This document shows, one piece after another, positions 31,833 to 42,424 of a DNA stretch of 64,000 nucleotides. This DNA is from Vombatus ursinus. Taxonomy: Eukaryota; Chordata; Mammalia; Diprotodontia; Vombatidae. The DNA is taken from assembly GCF_900497805.2 (NCBI RefSeq), contig NW_020954615.1, positions 11,981,665 through 12,045,664 on the forward strand, in the 5' to 3' direction. The position numbers and the translations under genes were made by a program. The number at the start of each line of letters is the position of its first letter. The first letter of the stretch is position 1. Under the pieces are notes generated by a model. It did no database searches. It was given only the letters and a program-made list of their open reading frames with translations, and was not told the DNA's origin.

Positions 31833-33046
31833 TGTCACACTGAAACCCACTCCCAGGCTTGTTTCTCCAACATGAGCTGGCTGTGGACATTTGAATCCCA
31901 AGAGAGGTAAACGCTACCTCAAGTTCAATAAATAAGCTATAGTGGGTGGCAAGTGGTCACTCTGGAGCACCAAAGCCCAAATCAGCATGTTTCCCACTTA
32001 CAAACATTCAGTAGACTAAGTTGTCTCTTTAGAAAATGTACTCAAATGGCATGAGAAGAAGAATAGTTATGAAGCATTCCACATACACACCAAAACTTGG
32101 GCTACAATATGCTGCAATACAGCAAGGGTGGGGGAAGCAAATTGTAGGCCTTAACTTAAAGTCTTATGGTAGGAAAGAACATTTTTAGGAAATACATGTG
32201 GCCAGGGACCCCTGATGATCTCTCTCTGTAGAGCTCTCACAGAATTCCTCATGGGACAGAGCAGAGCCATTTACTCACTTAGACTGGATGGGCTTCTCCC
32301 CTCCTTGGGCCTGATGTCTCTTGTCTTTGCTTGTTGGGCCAAACAGATCACTCAGCTGGTAGGCTGACCTTTCCAAGCCATGGATGCTTCCAGACTGGGC
32401 AGCTGGGCTAGGTCACTCAGCTAGTAGTGAACTGGCCTTGGCAAAGCTCTTGGCTACTGAGCTATCATCTTCTAGAGAGTGACACCTCTGATGAATGGGT
32501 CAATCGTCTGGATTCTCGGGATTTACTTGTCAGTAGTAAACTGCTGTATCCCCCACTACTAGCTTCAGTACCACTTGAGTGTTACAGTGATATTTTCAAC
32601 TGGATGGCTCCTGTACTATAGCAGAAAAGATAAAGGCCTTTGGTATAGGCAGAAGCCTTTCCCTTAGGATACTTTGTTTGAGGATTGCAACCTCACAGAA
32701 AGGCTGTGGGAAAAGAATAGCCTATCTTGTTCAACAATTCTGGATTCCGAGTTGGGTTTCCTCCGTGAAGGGGAGGCAGACTCCGAGTTAAATTTCCCAG
32801 TTTCCTGCTGGGTCTTGTGCATGAGTGACAGAGGGTAAATGTAGTTGGGATCTGTGTCCTGGCACAGGTTCATTATTGCCATTGGCCTTTTCATGTACAT
32901 TTGATCTATCCAAAGGCTCAGACCTATTCCAAGGCACACAGTGTGTGATTTGCACCTGAAGTGACTTATCCTAACATTTCCTTGTCTCTTCCTTGACACC
33001 TTCCAAATTCTACTTTGCTAAAGTCTGAACAGGGTACAGTGTTGCA
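31833..33046. mobile_element. Unclassified 1.2 kb insertion in CR1/L3, candidate solo LTR or TIR element
   Basis: The insert begins TGTCACACTGAAACCC and ends AGGGTACAGTGTTGCA, so the ends are an imperfect inverted pair (11 of 16 match) within TG...CA. It is flanked by CAAA at 31829-31832 and 33047-33050. Deleting it plus one CAAA leaves TTCCAAATAACATCCCTTCA, which aligns base for base in length with the CR1/L3 consensus as I recall it. No coding sequence or known family recognised. A retroviral-type LTR fits TG...CA and a 4-bp duplication; a DNA transposon with a 4-bp duplication is the alternative. Confidence 0.6.
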
Positions 33047-33279
33047 CAAATAACATCCCTTCAATTATTTGAACATGACATTCATGTCCCTCTCCACGTC
33101 TTCTCTCCTCCCTGCTACATATCCCCAAGTTTTTCACCCATCCCTTCCATGACATGTTTTTTTTAACCTCTCGCTATTTTGGTTGTTCTCTTCTGCCTAT
33201 GGCCTAACAGTTCTAAGATGGGATACCCAGTATGTGTACAGTACTACAGATGTGGTCTGACCAGGGTAGGGTAAATGTG

Positions 33280-33470
33280 TTGCAATGGAAAATGCATTAG
33301 ATTTATAGTCAGAGGGACTGTGGGTAAAATGGTGGCTCTATTTCTTATAGTCTGGGTCAGATGGGGCAAGTCATTTCTCTAAGCCTCAGTTTTCTAATTT
33401 GTAAAACAGGAGATTTGGATTAATTGATTTCTGAGGTCACTTCTAACTCTAAATCATGATGCTAGGATTT
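33280..33470 (+). mobile_element. MIR CORE-SINE inside CR1/L3
   Basis: TGCAATGGAAAATGCATTAG, GGGGCAAGTCATTTCTCTAA, GCCTCAGTTTTCTAATTTGT, ATTGATTTCTGAGGTCACTT, CTAACTCTAAATCATGATGC. Confidence 0.85.
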
Positions 33471-33654
33471 TACCTGTTGTGTTCTGAACTTTGTGTTATT
33501 TTGTTATTTTGCCTAAGAGCACGTTAGCTCATTTAGCTAATCCATAATACTCTTGTCTGATACTCAATTCAATGACAGATAACACCCTCAAGTATTTTTA
33601 GATAAACTTTGCTCTAGCCAACATCTCCCATCCTATACTTATGAAGGTGACTTT

Positions 33655-33798
33655 TTTTTTTAGGCAATTGGGGTTAAGTGACTTGCTCATGGTCACACAG
33701 CTAGTAAGTGTCAAGTGTTAGGTCTGAGGCCAGATTTGAACTCAGGTCCTCCTGACTTCAGGGCTGGTGTTCTATCCACTGCACCACCTAGATGCCCC
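33655..33798 (-). mobile_element. WSINE-type short SINE inside CR1/L3
   Basis: TAGGCAATTGGGGTTAAGTG, GTCACACAGCTAGTAAGTGT, GAACTCAGGTCCTCCTGACT, GCACCACCTAGATGCCCC. Flanked by TGAAGGTGACTTTTT (33642 on) and TGAAGGTGATTTTT (33799-33812), a target-site duplication. Confidence 0.95.
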
Positions 33799-34690
33799 TG
33801 AAGGTGATTTTTAAATCTAAATATATGTATCCCAATTAAATTTCATTTATTGCATTCAGTCCATTGTTCTGGTCTGTGGAGATATTTTTGGATCCTGACT
33901 TCATCATATCACCTGTTCACTATTCTTCATAGTATCACATTATATGTTAATTTGATGGGGATATTTCCCATGGTTTAGCCCAACACATTGACAAAAAATA
34001 CTGACTATAAGAGGTTCGTAAATGAAATCTAGGACTATTCCACTAAAGACTTCCTTCCACATTGACATTAAACTATTAATTATTACTCATTGGGTCCAAT
34101 CATTCAACCCCTTCCAAATCTATGTAAATGCTCTATCAACAATTATCCATTTCTCCAGAAATATAAAATTCCCTTGGCCTAACAACATAATAACCTTATG
34201 AAACTGATCTGGTATGACTTATTTTTGGCAAATTCATATTGGTTAATACTGATCACTACTTCCTTTTGCAATTGCTCATAAACCAGCTCTGTAATAATGT
34301 AGTCCTGAATTTTCCCACAGATCAAATTCAAGTTCAGTGAGCGATATTTTGAAGGAAGCATTTTCTTCATCTTGATAAAAATCACAATAATGTTTTTTCT
34401 CTCTCCAGTCCTGTAGCACCTCCCTCATTCTCCGCAATTTTGCAGAGATCACTAATAATAGCTCCACAATCACATCCACTAGCTTTTGGAGTACCCCAGA
34501 TTATAGTATTTTCAGGCTCGAAGATTTGGACTCAGTGGCAGCAGCCTAGTGCTATAGACTCACTTAAATTGGTCCTCTACTCCCTGTTGGCCATTTTTGT
34601 TCTATCCTTCCCACTGAGACCAACATTCTTCTGGATTGGGAGACAAAAGCAAAATGATTTTGCCATCACTCCATCTTTTATTCTTCATGT

Positions 34691-35044
34691 AGGTAAATGA
34701 CAGTACACTCTGCCACTGAGTGATTTATGCTGTTACTCATAGCACTACAAATCCTAAAAGAGACAACTGTTTTATCTACACAAAGACAAATCATTGGGCA
34801 TGGCAGAAACACTATGTGTAGTCAAAAACACTCATCGGCAAGATTTTGTAGGGCAAGGGAGGGATTTTGCTAACTGACACTTTATACGTCAGCCCTACAA
34901 TTCATGTCTGAGTCTGAGACAGAGAGGAGAACTTTACTTACTGAAATAGTATGCTTGCCATATAGTGCATTTGTGGCCTTAGTCCCTAGAAGTCACATCA
35001 GGACTTTTTTGCAAAGTATATCATAGCTATACCATAGTATTAAA
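34691..35044. other. Unassigned, no gene found
   Basis: Nothing recognised. Confidence 0.4.
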
Positions 35045-35205
35045 AAGCTGTGTTTTGCTCATGACTCTGATATTAACACTTTGTGTGGTACTAAGTGCCT
35101 CAGTTTACCTTTCTGGTTTTTGGTTTCCTTAACTGTAAAATAAGGTTTGGATAGATTAAATTCCAAGTTCCTCTCTGGCTTTAATGTTTGAATCAATTGC
35201 TAAAA
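35045..35205 (+). mobile_element. MIR/THER fragment
   Basis: GCCTCAGTTTACCTTTCTGG, TTTCCTTAACTGTAAAATAA, GGTTTGGATAGATTAAATTC. Diverged middle and tail. Confidence 0.6.
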
Positions 35206-36480
35206 TTCCTATGGACAATGCAGATTTCCCAAAAACAATGGCAATGTCTCCGTTAGGGGACCTGTGGTCATACTCTTATGCACTCTTTTGTTTCTACAGT
35301 CTTTGTAAGAGAGGTGACAATCTTGCTTCATAATGGCTTTAGTCTTTGACTGACATTCCACACCAACTTTCCCTCTGCCTCCAGTTTCTTTCGTGTCACC
35401 AATGTATTTCAGGGATGATGAAATACCTCTGAAATAATGTTCATGAATAAGGAATCAATACTCATTGAAGTTAAGAGATGTCAGAAATCCCTGAACCTTT
35501 CACCACAGACAATTTTCTTTGTTTGTTTCTTAGTTTTATTAAAGCCACTTAATTATAACTCTGGAATACATAGAAGAAAAACAATGTTCACCTCATTAGT
35601 CAGGTAAACATTTTGAGAGTTTTGGGAACACTTGCACAAAATAATACGACAATTAAAAAAGATATGTGTTTGAGAGGGAGTGGTCTAAGTATCTAAGCCT
35701 GAGCCAAAATTAATGTGTAATCTGGTTTCACATGAAAGAAGTTTACTAACTAAATCAATTAAGCTTCCCTTGTTAGGAGCTGTACAGTTTAGTCAGTCTT
35801 GGTAATGTCATGACAACAGCTGGCAACTAGAGAGATGGAACTGGAGAGGGAGGGGGTGGAGAGAAGGATTGGGAGGTTCACAAGAACACTCTTCCCCCTT
35901 TCCAACAAGAGCAATACTCCAGGCCCCAGCAGAGTCTTATAACTGGACTGAGGAGGCAACATTTTATTAATAGTGCAGGACCCCCTTAATTTAAAACTGA
36001 CTACCCCATTGGGAAATGTGGGAAGAGCTTTCCACTGCTTCTCAGGGCTTAGAAAGTAGAAGGCTTAATGATGGGGGATAATTATAGAACCCCCAAGAAA
36101 GCTGAGGAGCATGCCAAGTTCCCAACAAGAAAAGACCTAACCGGACTAGACGAAGGAAGGAAACATACACCAGGCTTCTGAGGAACCCCTCCTGGGCTCT
36201 TAATCTTCTTCATTTTGTGAAGCCAGAGCACAGGCTTTCAAATTTATCTCTTTCCTGTGCAGTCAGGCAAGCATAGTCCCAGGCTTTAGCAAAGGCCTAC
36301 AACTTCCTTCCCCAGCTCACCTCCACCCACAAGACAAAATGCTGATTAGTAATCTATTCCTATCCTCTTTTGAGGAATACATGTGGGGGCTACATTTTTA
36401 TTGTTATCCATCGTAAATTATAGATTCAACTTATAGAAGTCATTTGGACAGATTGATATGATTTTACTGAGCTAGAAATA
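35206..36480. other. Unassigned 1.3 kb stretch, no gene found
   Basis: No open frame of interest and no repeat I can name. It is relatively GC-richer at 35820-36350 (GGAACTGGAGAGGGAGGGGG, CCTCCACCCACAAGACAAAA) than its surroundings, and could be unique DNA or an unrecognised old element. Confidence 0.4.
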
Positions 36481-36684
36481 TGCAGCCAAATCTATGTGCT
36501 TACTCATTCTCATTAAGCATCTCTTTTTCTCTGCTTTTCTGACCTACCTACCTGCCTGCTTCTATCTCTATCTTTATTTCTGTCTCTGTTCCCATCTCAA
36601 TAGGATTTATCATAAGAAAAAAAAAGTCAAAGGAAAGGTAATTGACCAAAAGCACAAAAGATGCCCACTACATAGTATAGTACT

Positions 36685-37640
36685 TAATCTCTTTATATTT
36701 ATACCATATATATTTTTATCTGAACACATTTCCCATTAGAATTAAGCTCCTTCCACTAATGCATTGCTGATGGAGTTTAAACAGATCCAACCATTCTTGA
36801 GAGCAATTTGAACTAGGCCCAAATGGCTGTAAAACCGGGCACACCCTTTCACCCAGCAATACCACTACTAGGTCTGTATCTCAAAGAGATTGTTAAAAAA
36901 GGGAAAAGGACCTACAGGCACAAAAATATTTATAATAGCTCTTTTGTGGTGGCAAATAATTAGAAATTGAGAAGATGCCCATCAATCAAGGAATAAGTTG
37001 TGGTAAATGAATGTAATAGAATACTATTGATCTATAAGAAATGATGAGCAGGTGGATTTCAGAAAAAAAAAACTGGAAAGACTTGCACGAACCAATGCAG
37101 AGTGAAGTGAGCAGACCCAGGAGAACAGCAACACTGTGCAATGCTCATGTGACTCACTTAGCTCTTCTCAGCGATACAATGATCTAAGACAATTCCAAAA
37201 GATTCATGTTGGAAAATACTATCCACATCCAGAGAAAGAACTACAGAGTCTGAATGCAAATCAAAGCATGTTATTTTCACTTTTTTGTTGGTTTTTTTAT
37301 GGCTCTTCCATTTTGGTCTGTTTCTTCTTCCACAACATGACAAATGGGGAAATATGTTTCCATGATCACACATGTATAACCCATCTCAGATTGCTAAATA
37401 TCTTGGGTAGGAGGGAGGGAGAAAAATTTGGAACTCAAAATCTTATAAAAATGAATATTGAAAACTATCTTTATATGTAATTGGAAAAAATAAGATAGTA
37501 TTTACAGAAAAAAAGAATTAAGCTCCTTCCTTGGGAGAAGAGATTGTTTCATTTTTTTGTATTTATACAACCAGTAGACCACAGAGTAAATTTCACATAA
37601 TAAAAACCTAATAATTGCTTGGTGATTGATTGATTGCATG
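36685..37640 (+). mobile_element. L2 LINE 3' end, split by an L1
   Basis: Left 36685-36754: CACATTTCCCATTAGAATTA. Right 37514-37640: TTGGGAGAAGAGATTGTTTC, ATAATTGCTTGGTGATTGAT. Joining the parts gives the usual order 'cccattagaatgtaagctccttgagggcagggattgttt' of L2. Confidence 0.85.
36755..37513 (+). mobile_element. L1 LINE 3' end, 5' truncated, inside L2
   Basis: TTTCACCCAGCAATACCACT, CCATCAATCAAGGAATAAGT, AGTGAAGTGAGCAGACCCAG, TATCCACATCCAGAGAAAGA, GATCACACATGTATAACCCA, A-rich end. The exact 17-bp flank AGAATTAAGCTCCTTCC occurs at 36738-36754 and 37514-37530. Length about 0.76 kb. Confidence 0.95.
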
Positions 37641-37644
37641 AATA

Positions 37645-37862
37645 TTCAATGGTATGGTATAACGGATAAAGTGTTAGCCCCCCAATCAGAAAGGCAGAGC
37701 TTCAAAACTTGTATCTGGCTATTTCTAACTGTCATCAGGAGCAAATTGTTCAAGTTCTTCAAGATTTTTTCCTCATCCATAAAAAGGGAACAAAAGTATC
37801 CACAGTAGTCACTTTATGGGAGTGTAGTAAGATTCAAATGAGATAATTTATATAAAACATCT
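37645..37862 (+). mobile_element. MIR/THER CORE-SINE
   Basis: GGTATGGTATAACGGATAAA, TTTCCTCATCCATAAAAAGG, AGTAAGATTCAAATGAGATA, TTATATAAAACAT. Confidence 0.8.
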
Positions 37863-37869
37863 CTCTTAT

Positions 37870-37950
37870 TCTTGCTCTTTGTCTCCCTGTCTCTGTGTCT
37901 CTGTCTGTCTCTGTGTCTGTCTCTGTCTCTCTCTCTCTCTCTGTGTCACT
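37870..37950. repeat. (CTGT)n/(CT)n low-complexity tract
   Basis: TCTCTGTGTCTCTGTCTGTC style units. They give a Ser/Leu/Cys-rich artefactual open frame. Confidence 0.92.
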
Positions 37951-37984
37951 CTCTTTCCCCTCTCCCTCTATACTGGCCCCTTCC

Positions 37985-38282
37985 CAGCTACCCAAAACCA
38001 TGCCCTTGTCTATTCTGTGGTTAAAGTCCCCTCAGTAGATCCTAACCTCCCCACTTGGTGTCATCCTGTGTCTCTCCTTTGCTCAGTCAAGGCCCTTGAG
38101 AAAGCCAATTAGTTATACTCAATATTTCCACTTCCTCTCCTCTGACTCTTCTCAGCCCTTTGCAATCAGGCTTCTGATTTCATCACTCAGCTGAAATTGT
38201 TCTCTCTAATGTCATCAACAATCACCTAATTGCCAAGTCAAAGAGCTTTTACTCAATCCACATCCTTCATTGTCCTACTTTT
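37985..38282 (+). mobile_element. L2 LINE, ORF2 reverse-transcriptase piece
   Basis: GTGTCTCTCCTTTGCTCAGT, TTTGCAATCAGGCTTCTGAT, CTGAAATTGTTCTCTCTAAT, CCTAATTGCCAAGTCAAAGA. The frame corresponds to the L2 'SGFR...TETALSKVTNDL' region in decayed form. Confidence 0.75.
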
Positions 38283-38585
38283 TTTTCCTTTCAATTATCA
38301 GGCATTTATTTTTCTCTCCCCACCCCCACTGAAAAAAAGAAAAGAAAAACCAAACTCTTGTAACAAATGAGCATATTTGAGCAAAATAAACTGTGGTTAT
38401 CATCCATGTTCAAAAATTCATTTATCATTCTGCATATCAGTTCATTGCCTCTCCGGGCACTATTTTTGCCCATCAGTCCTCTTAAGTCATGGTTAACTAT
38501 GGTTAATTGATAAACATTCTTAATTCTTTTAAATAATTATTTTTGACATTGTTGATATTCTTGTATAAAATGGTTCTCTTGATTC
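38283..38585 (-). mobile_element. L1 LINE 3' UTR variant, antisense
   Basis: TTTATCATTCTGCATATCAG, TTCATTGCCTCTCCGGGCAC, CATCAGTCCTCTTAAGTCAT, TTGTATAAAATGGTTCTCTT. Resembles a marsupial L1 3' UTR variant. Confidence 0.6.
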
Positions 38586-38599
38586 ACCTCCTCTTCCTG

Positions 38600-39045
38600 A
38601 AACTTCCCAGGTACCCTACTAATGGTACAAAACAAAATACAAAGAGATCTCTGCCTTACATATATTAACTTAGAAAACCACAAATTAACACAGTCTATGT
38701 AGGGCAGTTAGGTGATGCAGTGGATAGGTACCTGTAATCAGGAAAACATGAATTCAAATCCAACCTCAGACACTTTCTAGTTGTGTGACCCTGTGCAAGT
38801 CATTTAACCCTGTTTGCCTCCATTTTCTCATCTGTAAAATGAATTGGAGGAGGAAAAGGCAAATCATCCCACCATCTTTGTCAAGTAAACCACAAGTGGG
38901 GTCACAAAGAGTTGGACACTACTGAACAACGCCAACAAATGTATTTTTATTTTGTTAAACATTTCCCAATTTCATTTTAATCTGGTTCAGCTTCACTCCA
39001 GAGTTTTGAGAACCTCATTATCCAAGAGTCTGACACATCTGTCCT
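38600..39045 (-). mobile_element. hAT-like nonautonomous DNA element, split by a SINE
   Basis: Left 38600-38700: TTAGAAAACCACAAATTAAC. Right 38941-39045: CATTTCCCAATTTCATTTTA, ATCTGGTTCAGCTTCACTCC, GAGTCTGACACATCTG. On the minus strand it shares ordered blocks with 52754-52961: CAGATTAAAAT, AATTGG, AATATTTAA-like, AAGT(T)AATATG. The two copies are in opposite orientation. Confidence 0.6.
38701..38940 (+). mobile_element. MAR1-type SINE inside the hAT-like element
   Basis: GGGCAGTTAGGTGATGCAGT, TGTGTGACCCTGTGCAAGTC, GTGGGGTCACAAAGAGTTGG, ACACTACTGAACAACGCCAA. Confidence 0.95.
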
Positions 39046-39154
39046 ATATCAGTCCTAAAACTGAATCTCTGGCCATTGGCTACTTGCTGAACCAGGGCCT
39101 TCTCCTGGTTCTGGAGGCTCTATGCAAATAGTTTTTAGATTAATTTATCCAGCC

Positions 39155-39345
39155 CTAATATCTCACCTGTCTTCCAGTCTTAAATCACCAACTGCTTATT
39201 GAATATCATGAATTGGATGGCCAAACTCAACATGTCCAGTACAAAATTGATCATCTTTCTCCCTACATGAAAGTACCATTTGTGACCTTGCCCATTTGTT
39301 TGCACATTTATCCTTTGAGATTCCTTGAAATTCATGTTATAAGCA
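39155..39345 (+). mobile_element. L2 LINE, ORF2 fragment
   Basis: TCATGAATTGGATGGCCAAA, CTCAACATGTCCAGTACAAA, ATTGATCATCTTTCTCCCT: decayed L2 'LNMSKTELIIFPP' region in sense orientation. Confidence 0.7.
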
Positions 39346-39349
39346 TTTG

Positions 39350-39625
39350 GGGGGCAGCTAGGTGGCACAGTGGATAGAGTGCCAGACTTGAAGTCAGAAA
39401 GACTCATCTTTGGGAGTTCAGATTTGGCCTCAGATGATTACTATTAGCTTTGTGACTATGGGCAAATTACTTAACCCATTTTACCTCAGTCTCTTCATCT
39501 ATAAAAATGAGCTAGAAAAGGAAATGGCAAAATGAAAAAAATATTTTGCTTTAAAATCACCAGCAAATATCTTTCCCAAGAAAACCTCAAATGGGGTCAC
39601 AAAGAATGGGACATGAGTGAAACAA
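39350..39625 (+). mobile_element. MAR1-type SINE with an internal foreign patch
   Basis: Head GGGCAGCTAGGTGGCACAGT, core TTTGTGACTATGGGCAAATT, tail CCTCAAATGGGGTCACAAAG. Between GGAAATGGCAAAA and TATCTTTCCCAAGAAAACC, where other copies read about 14 bases, there is an extra segment at 39531-39567 containing ATTTTGCTTTAAAATCACC, also found at 40483-40510. Confidence 0.92.
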
Positions 39626-39937
39626 ATGAACAACAACAAAGTATCTTGAAATTGCATTGCTTTTAGCACGTATTTCTTCTGTATTTATGTGGTCAACTCC
39701 AATTGTTTTCCCAATTTCATCTTCTTAAGCACTATTGATATAGTTCTCTCTAACCACTGCTTCCATAGCTTCCCCACCAACATCTTCAATGATGAAACAA
39801 TAAACCGTGACCTAGAGAAATTTGCATCCTAGGATCCCATTCTTCTCATTGGTGATGGTTTTTCCCAGAACACCATTTCCTGAAATTGTTGATGATTCAA
39901 CAACCATGATATTTGAGTTCCAACAATTGATGATTTG
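39626..39937. other. Unassigned, no gene found
   Basis: Possibly more L2 but no block is convincing. Confidence 0.35.
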
Positions 39938-40055
39938 ATGTGCCAATGAATGAATAAAAGTGCATTTATTAGGCACTTACTATGTGCCAAGCACTTTTCT
40001 AAATTTTGGGCACACAGATACAAAAACAAATATGGTATCTACCCAATGACTACCA
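39938..40055 (-). mobile_element. L2 LINE 3' end, antisense
   Basis: CAATGAATGAATAAAAGTGC, TTAGGCACTTACTATGTGCC, AGATACAAAAACAAATATGG. Confidence 0.88.
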
Positions 40056-40289
40056 TTTCAGGTAAGCCTCAACCATGAAGATCTGAATAATTTCTTCAGT
40101 TTCTTCACAAGTATTAGGCCACTGTCTTCAGATCCTTTCATTCCTCCCTCCCCCTTCCATTTCTGGAACCATGAACCATGATCAATCCATTCTGCCACAG
40201 TTCCTGAATAGAATGTATCAGCCAATACTCTTCAGCTCTACTTGTCATCCCTTTTACTTTCCCCAAAATGTGTCTCCCTGGCCACAACT

Positions 40290-40405
40290 CTCCCACACAT
40301 GTGTTCACTGTATTATAATGTTAGTTCCTTGAGAGCAAGGACTATATTTGCTTTTGTATATGTATCTCCAACATTTAGCACAATGCTTGACACATAATAC
40401 CAAAT
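40290..40405 (+). mobile_element. L2 LINE 3' end
   Basis: TTAGTTCCTTGAGAGCAAGG, TATGTATCTCCAACATTTAG, CAATGCTTGACACATAATAC. The preceding 150 bases (GTCTCCCTGGCCACAACTCT) may be upstream L2 UTR. Confidence 0.8.
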
Positions 40406-40526
40406 GAATACATTTTCCTTCGTGGTACATCAGCTTATCAATTGGTGGAACCCAAAGGTAATGGTTATAAGCTCATCACAATAATATTTTGCTTTAAAAT
40501 CACCAGCAAACATCTTCCATTTTTGC

Positions 40527-40570
40527 TGTCATTATTATTGTTGTTATTGTTACTGTTGTTATTATCACCA
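40527..40570. repeat. (ATT)n/(GTT)n low-complexity tract
   Basis: CATTATTATTGTTGTTATTG and similar triplets. Confidence 0.85.
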
Positions 40571-42424
40571 TCCTTCTGATTTTGTCTATAAATGCCCTCA
40601 AGATGATCTGACTTAGTTTAGCTTCATGTCAGACTCTCTTCAGGCTTTTTCTCTTTCCCAAACTTTCAGTCATTTGCAGGAGACTCTTCTTATAGTGCTG
40701 TGCAAATGAGTTTGAACTGTAGTTTTTTGTTTGTTTGTTTTTATTTTTGTTTTCTAGATCTCTGTTTTCCATATCTCTTCACTTGAAAAGATCAGGCACT
40801 TGTGCTAGACAAGGTTATTTGTGCTAGATATGGTTATTTCACAGCCCCTGCTCTGGCCACAATAGTCCTCATTAGTGTCTATTGTGCTCTTTCCCATTCA
40901 CAAGTCATTACTGACACTATGCTGCACCCTCATTATGTTGAATATCTTGCATTGGTTAACCTTCTCCAAGAAACGGTAATAATAAAAATCAATGAGTGAA
41001 CTTTTGTCCATTTGCCATTTTTGGAGTCAACGGATTACTTAAACAGATTGGGCTGAAGTTGCTGGAATTTCAGGCAGTATTTTTCAGTTGTATTGTTTCT
41101 TCTAATTTGATACTTTCTTAGTTTTTCATTCTAACCAGTTAATGATGCAACTACATCGAGGCAAGCATTTCCTAAATCATTCCCACATTTGTGAACAGTC
41201 ATATCCTGTCTATTAATAAATGTCCATTTCATTTTTATGTTATTTGATGTTACCTACCCACATCCATAATTCTCCAATACTCTTCTTGAAAAAAGTACAC
41301 ATGATGCACAGGACTCTCCGAATGTTTGTCCTTTTCATGTCTTGATCCCCAACAATATTTCTCAACATTGATTCCCCCTCCACCCTCCTCTATTCTCACT
41401 TTGCTTTCAAATGACTAAGTATCAAAATATATGTTGGGGTAGTTTGAAAAACCTTGTCAAGTTCTTCACAGATTCCCCTTGTTCATTCTCTGGAGCACCT
41501 GTTGCTATGCAAGCTGCAATTAGTTCCATAGTGGCCTGCATGATTATGTATGCTGTGAGCATTGCAAGGCAAAATAGCCAAGCATTCCATGAATCCTCTG
41601 TTGTCCTAGGGTTTTTGATTAGATCAACTTGGCCAACTATTTTATTCATCTCTCCTAAGAAGACTTACAAGCTGTCCTCAAATTTGCTGGCACTTTCTTT
41701 ATGGACCCTCCTTTTCTCTATGTTGAGAATGCCAGGGCAGATGTAGATCTATTTCTACAACGTAATATTATCTCATCAATAATGAATGAAGATCATACAA
41801 AAAGAATTTCAAGGGTGAAATTAACGTAGGTAGGTAATCTAAGTACTAGAAGATTTTCAGAACCTTCTGTCCCTTTTCTACACGTCTGCCAACATCACTG
41901 CAGCAATCAAAAGATCACATCAAACTATATTTTTGTCTTTTTTGTATGTTGACCATAGCCAAGATAAACTCATTGTCATGGCCAACCTTCTGTGGATGAT
42001 CCTCTCTGTACTTAGCTAGGCTGGCTTTTGGAAAGCATTCACATGATCACTTGCCAAGTTCCTTCTTAAAGCCTTTCCAGCTTGGCAGGACCTGCTAGAA
42101 TATCTATTTCACTGGCACCTCATTCAGGAATCCAAGCTCTCCATATCCCATGAGGTAGGAAAATATGGCTTCTTTGGATATACCCAGATGTTAGGTTTCT
42201 AGTTATAAAGCCCTAAAAAGACACTACCTTCTTCTGTTGGCCACTTCACCCAGTTTACTCATTCTAAACCTATAGGGTACTAGAATTCCCTGGACTTCTT
42301 TGCATAAGTTGCTATAAAGTTATGACTCCTTTACACTTGAATCCCTAGTGAAAGGCTTTATAATCATCCCTCTTGAATTTCATCACATTAGATATATGTT
42401 CTTTTAATTATTAATTCTTTTAAA
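40571..42424. other. Unassigned 1.85 kb stretch, no supported gene
   Basis: Longest stretch without a named repeat. It holds overlapping open frames on opposite strands: 111 codons (41411-41746, plus) and 75 codons (41422-41649, minus). The minus frame (with AYIIMQATMELIAACIATG at its centre) looks protein-like in composition but I do not recognise it. There is no splice context, Kozak-like start or homologue I can name, so it is not called a gene. Confidence 0.4.

Larger units (their letters stand above)
31535..34690 (-). mobile_element. CR1/L3 LINE, 5' truncated, interrupted by three elements
   Basis: Antisense from the 3' end. 31535-31832: GACATCCAGTAATACACAGC, AGCCGATTCCACTTTGGGAT. 33047-33279: TGTGGTCTGACCAGGGTAGG. 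33471-33654 and 33799-34690: ATCTCCCATCCTATACTTAT, GGTTAATACTGATCACTACT, TCCAGTCCTGTAGCACCTCC. On the minus strand this is the CR1-type reverse transcriptase and 3' region (consensus FINDLDKG, SGVPQGSVLGP area, decayed). Removing the inserts at 31833-33046, 33280-33470 and 33655-33798 restores collinearity. Confidence 0.88.

Noticed and set aside
32664-32999. 111-codon minus frame inside the 1.2 kb insertion
   Set aside because: No recognisable motif; a frame of this length is expected by chance and no protein family could be named.
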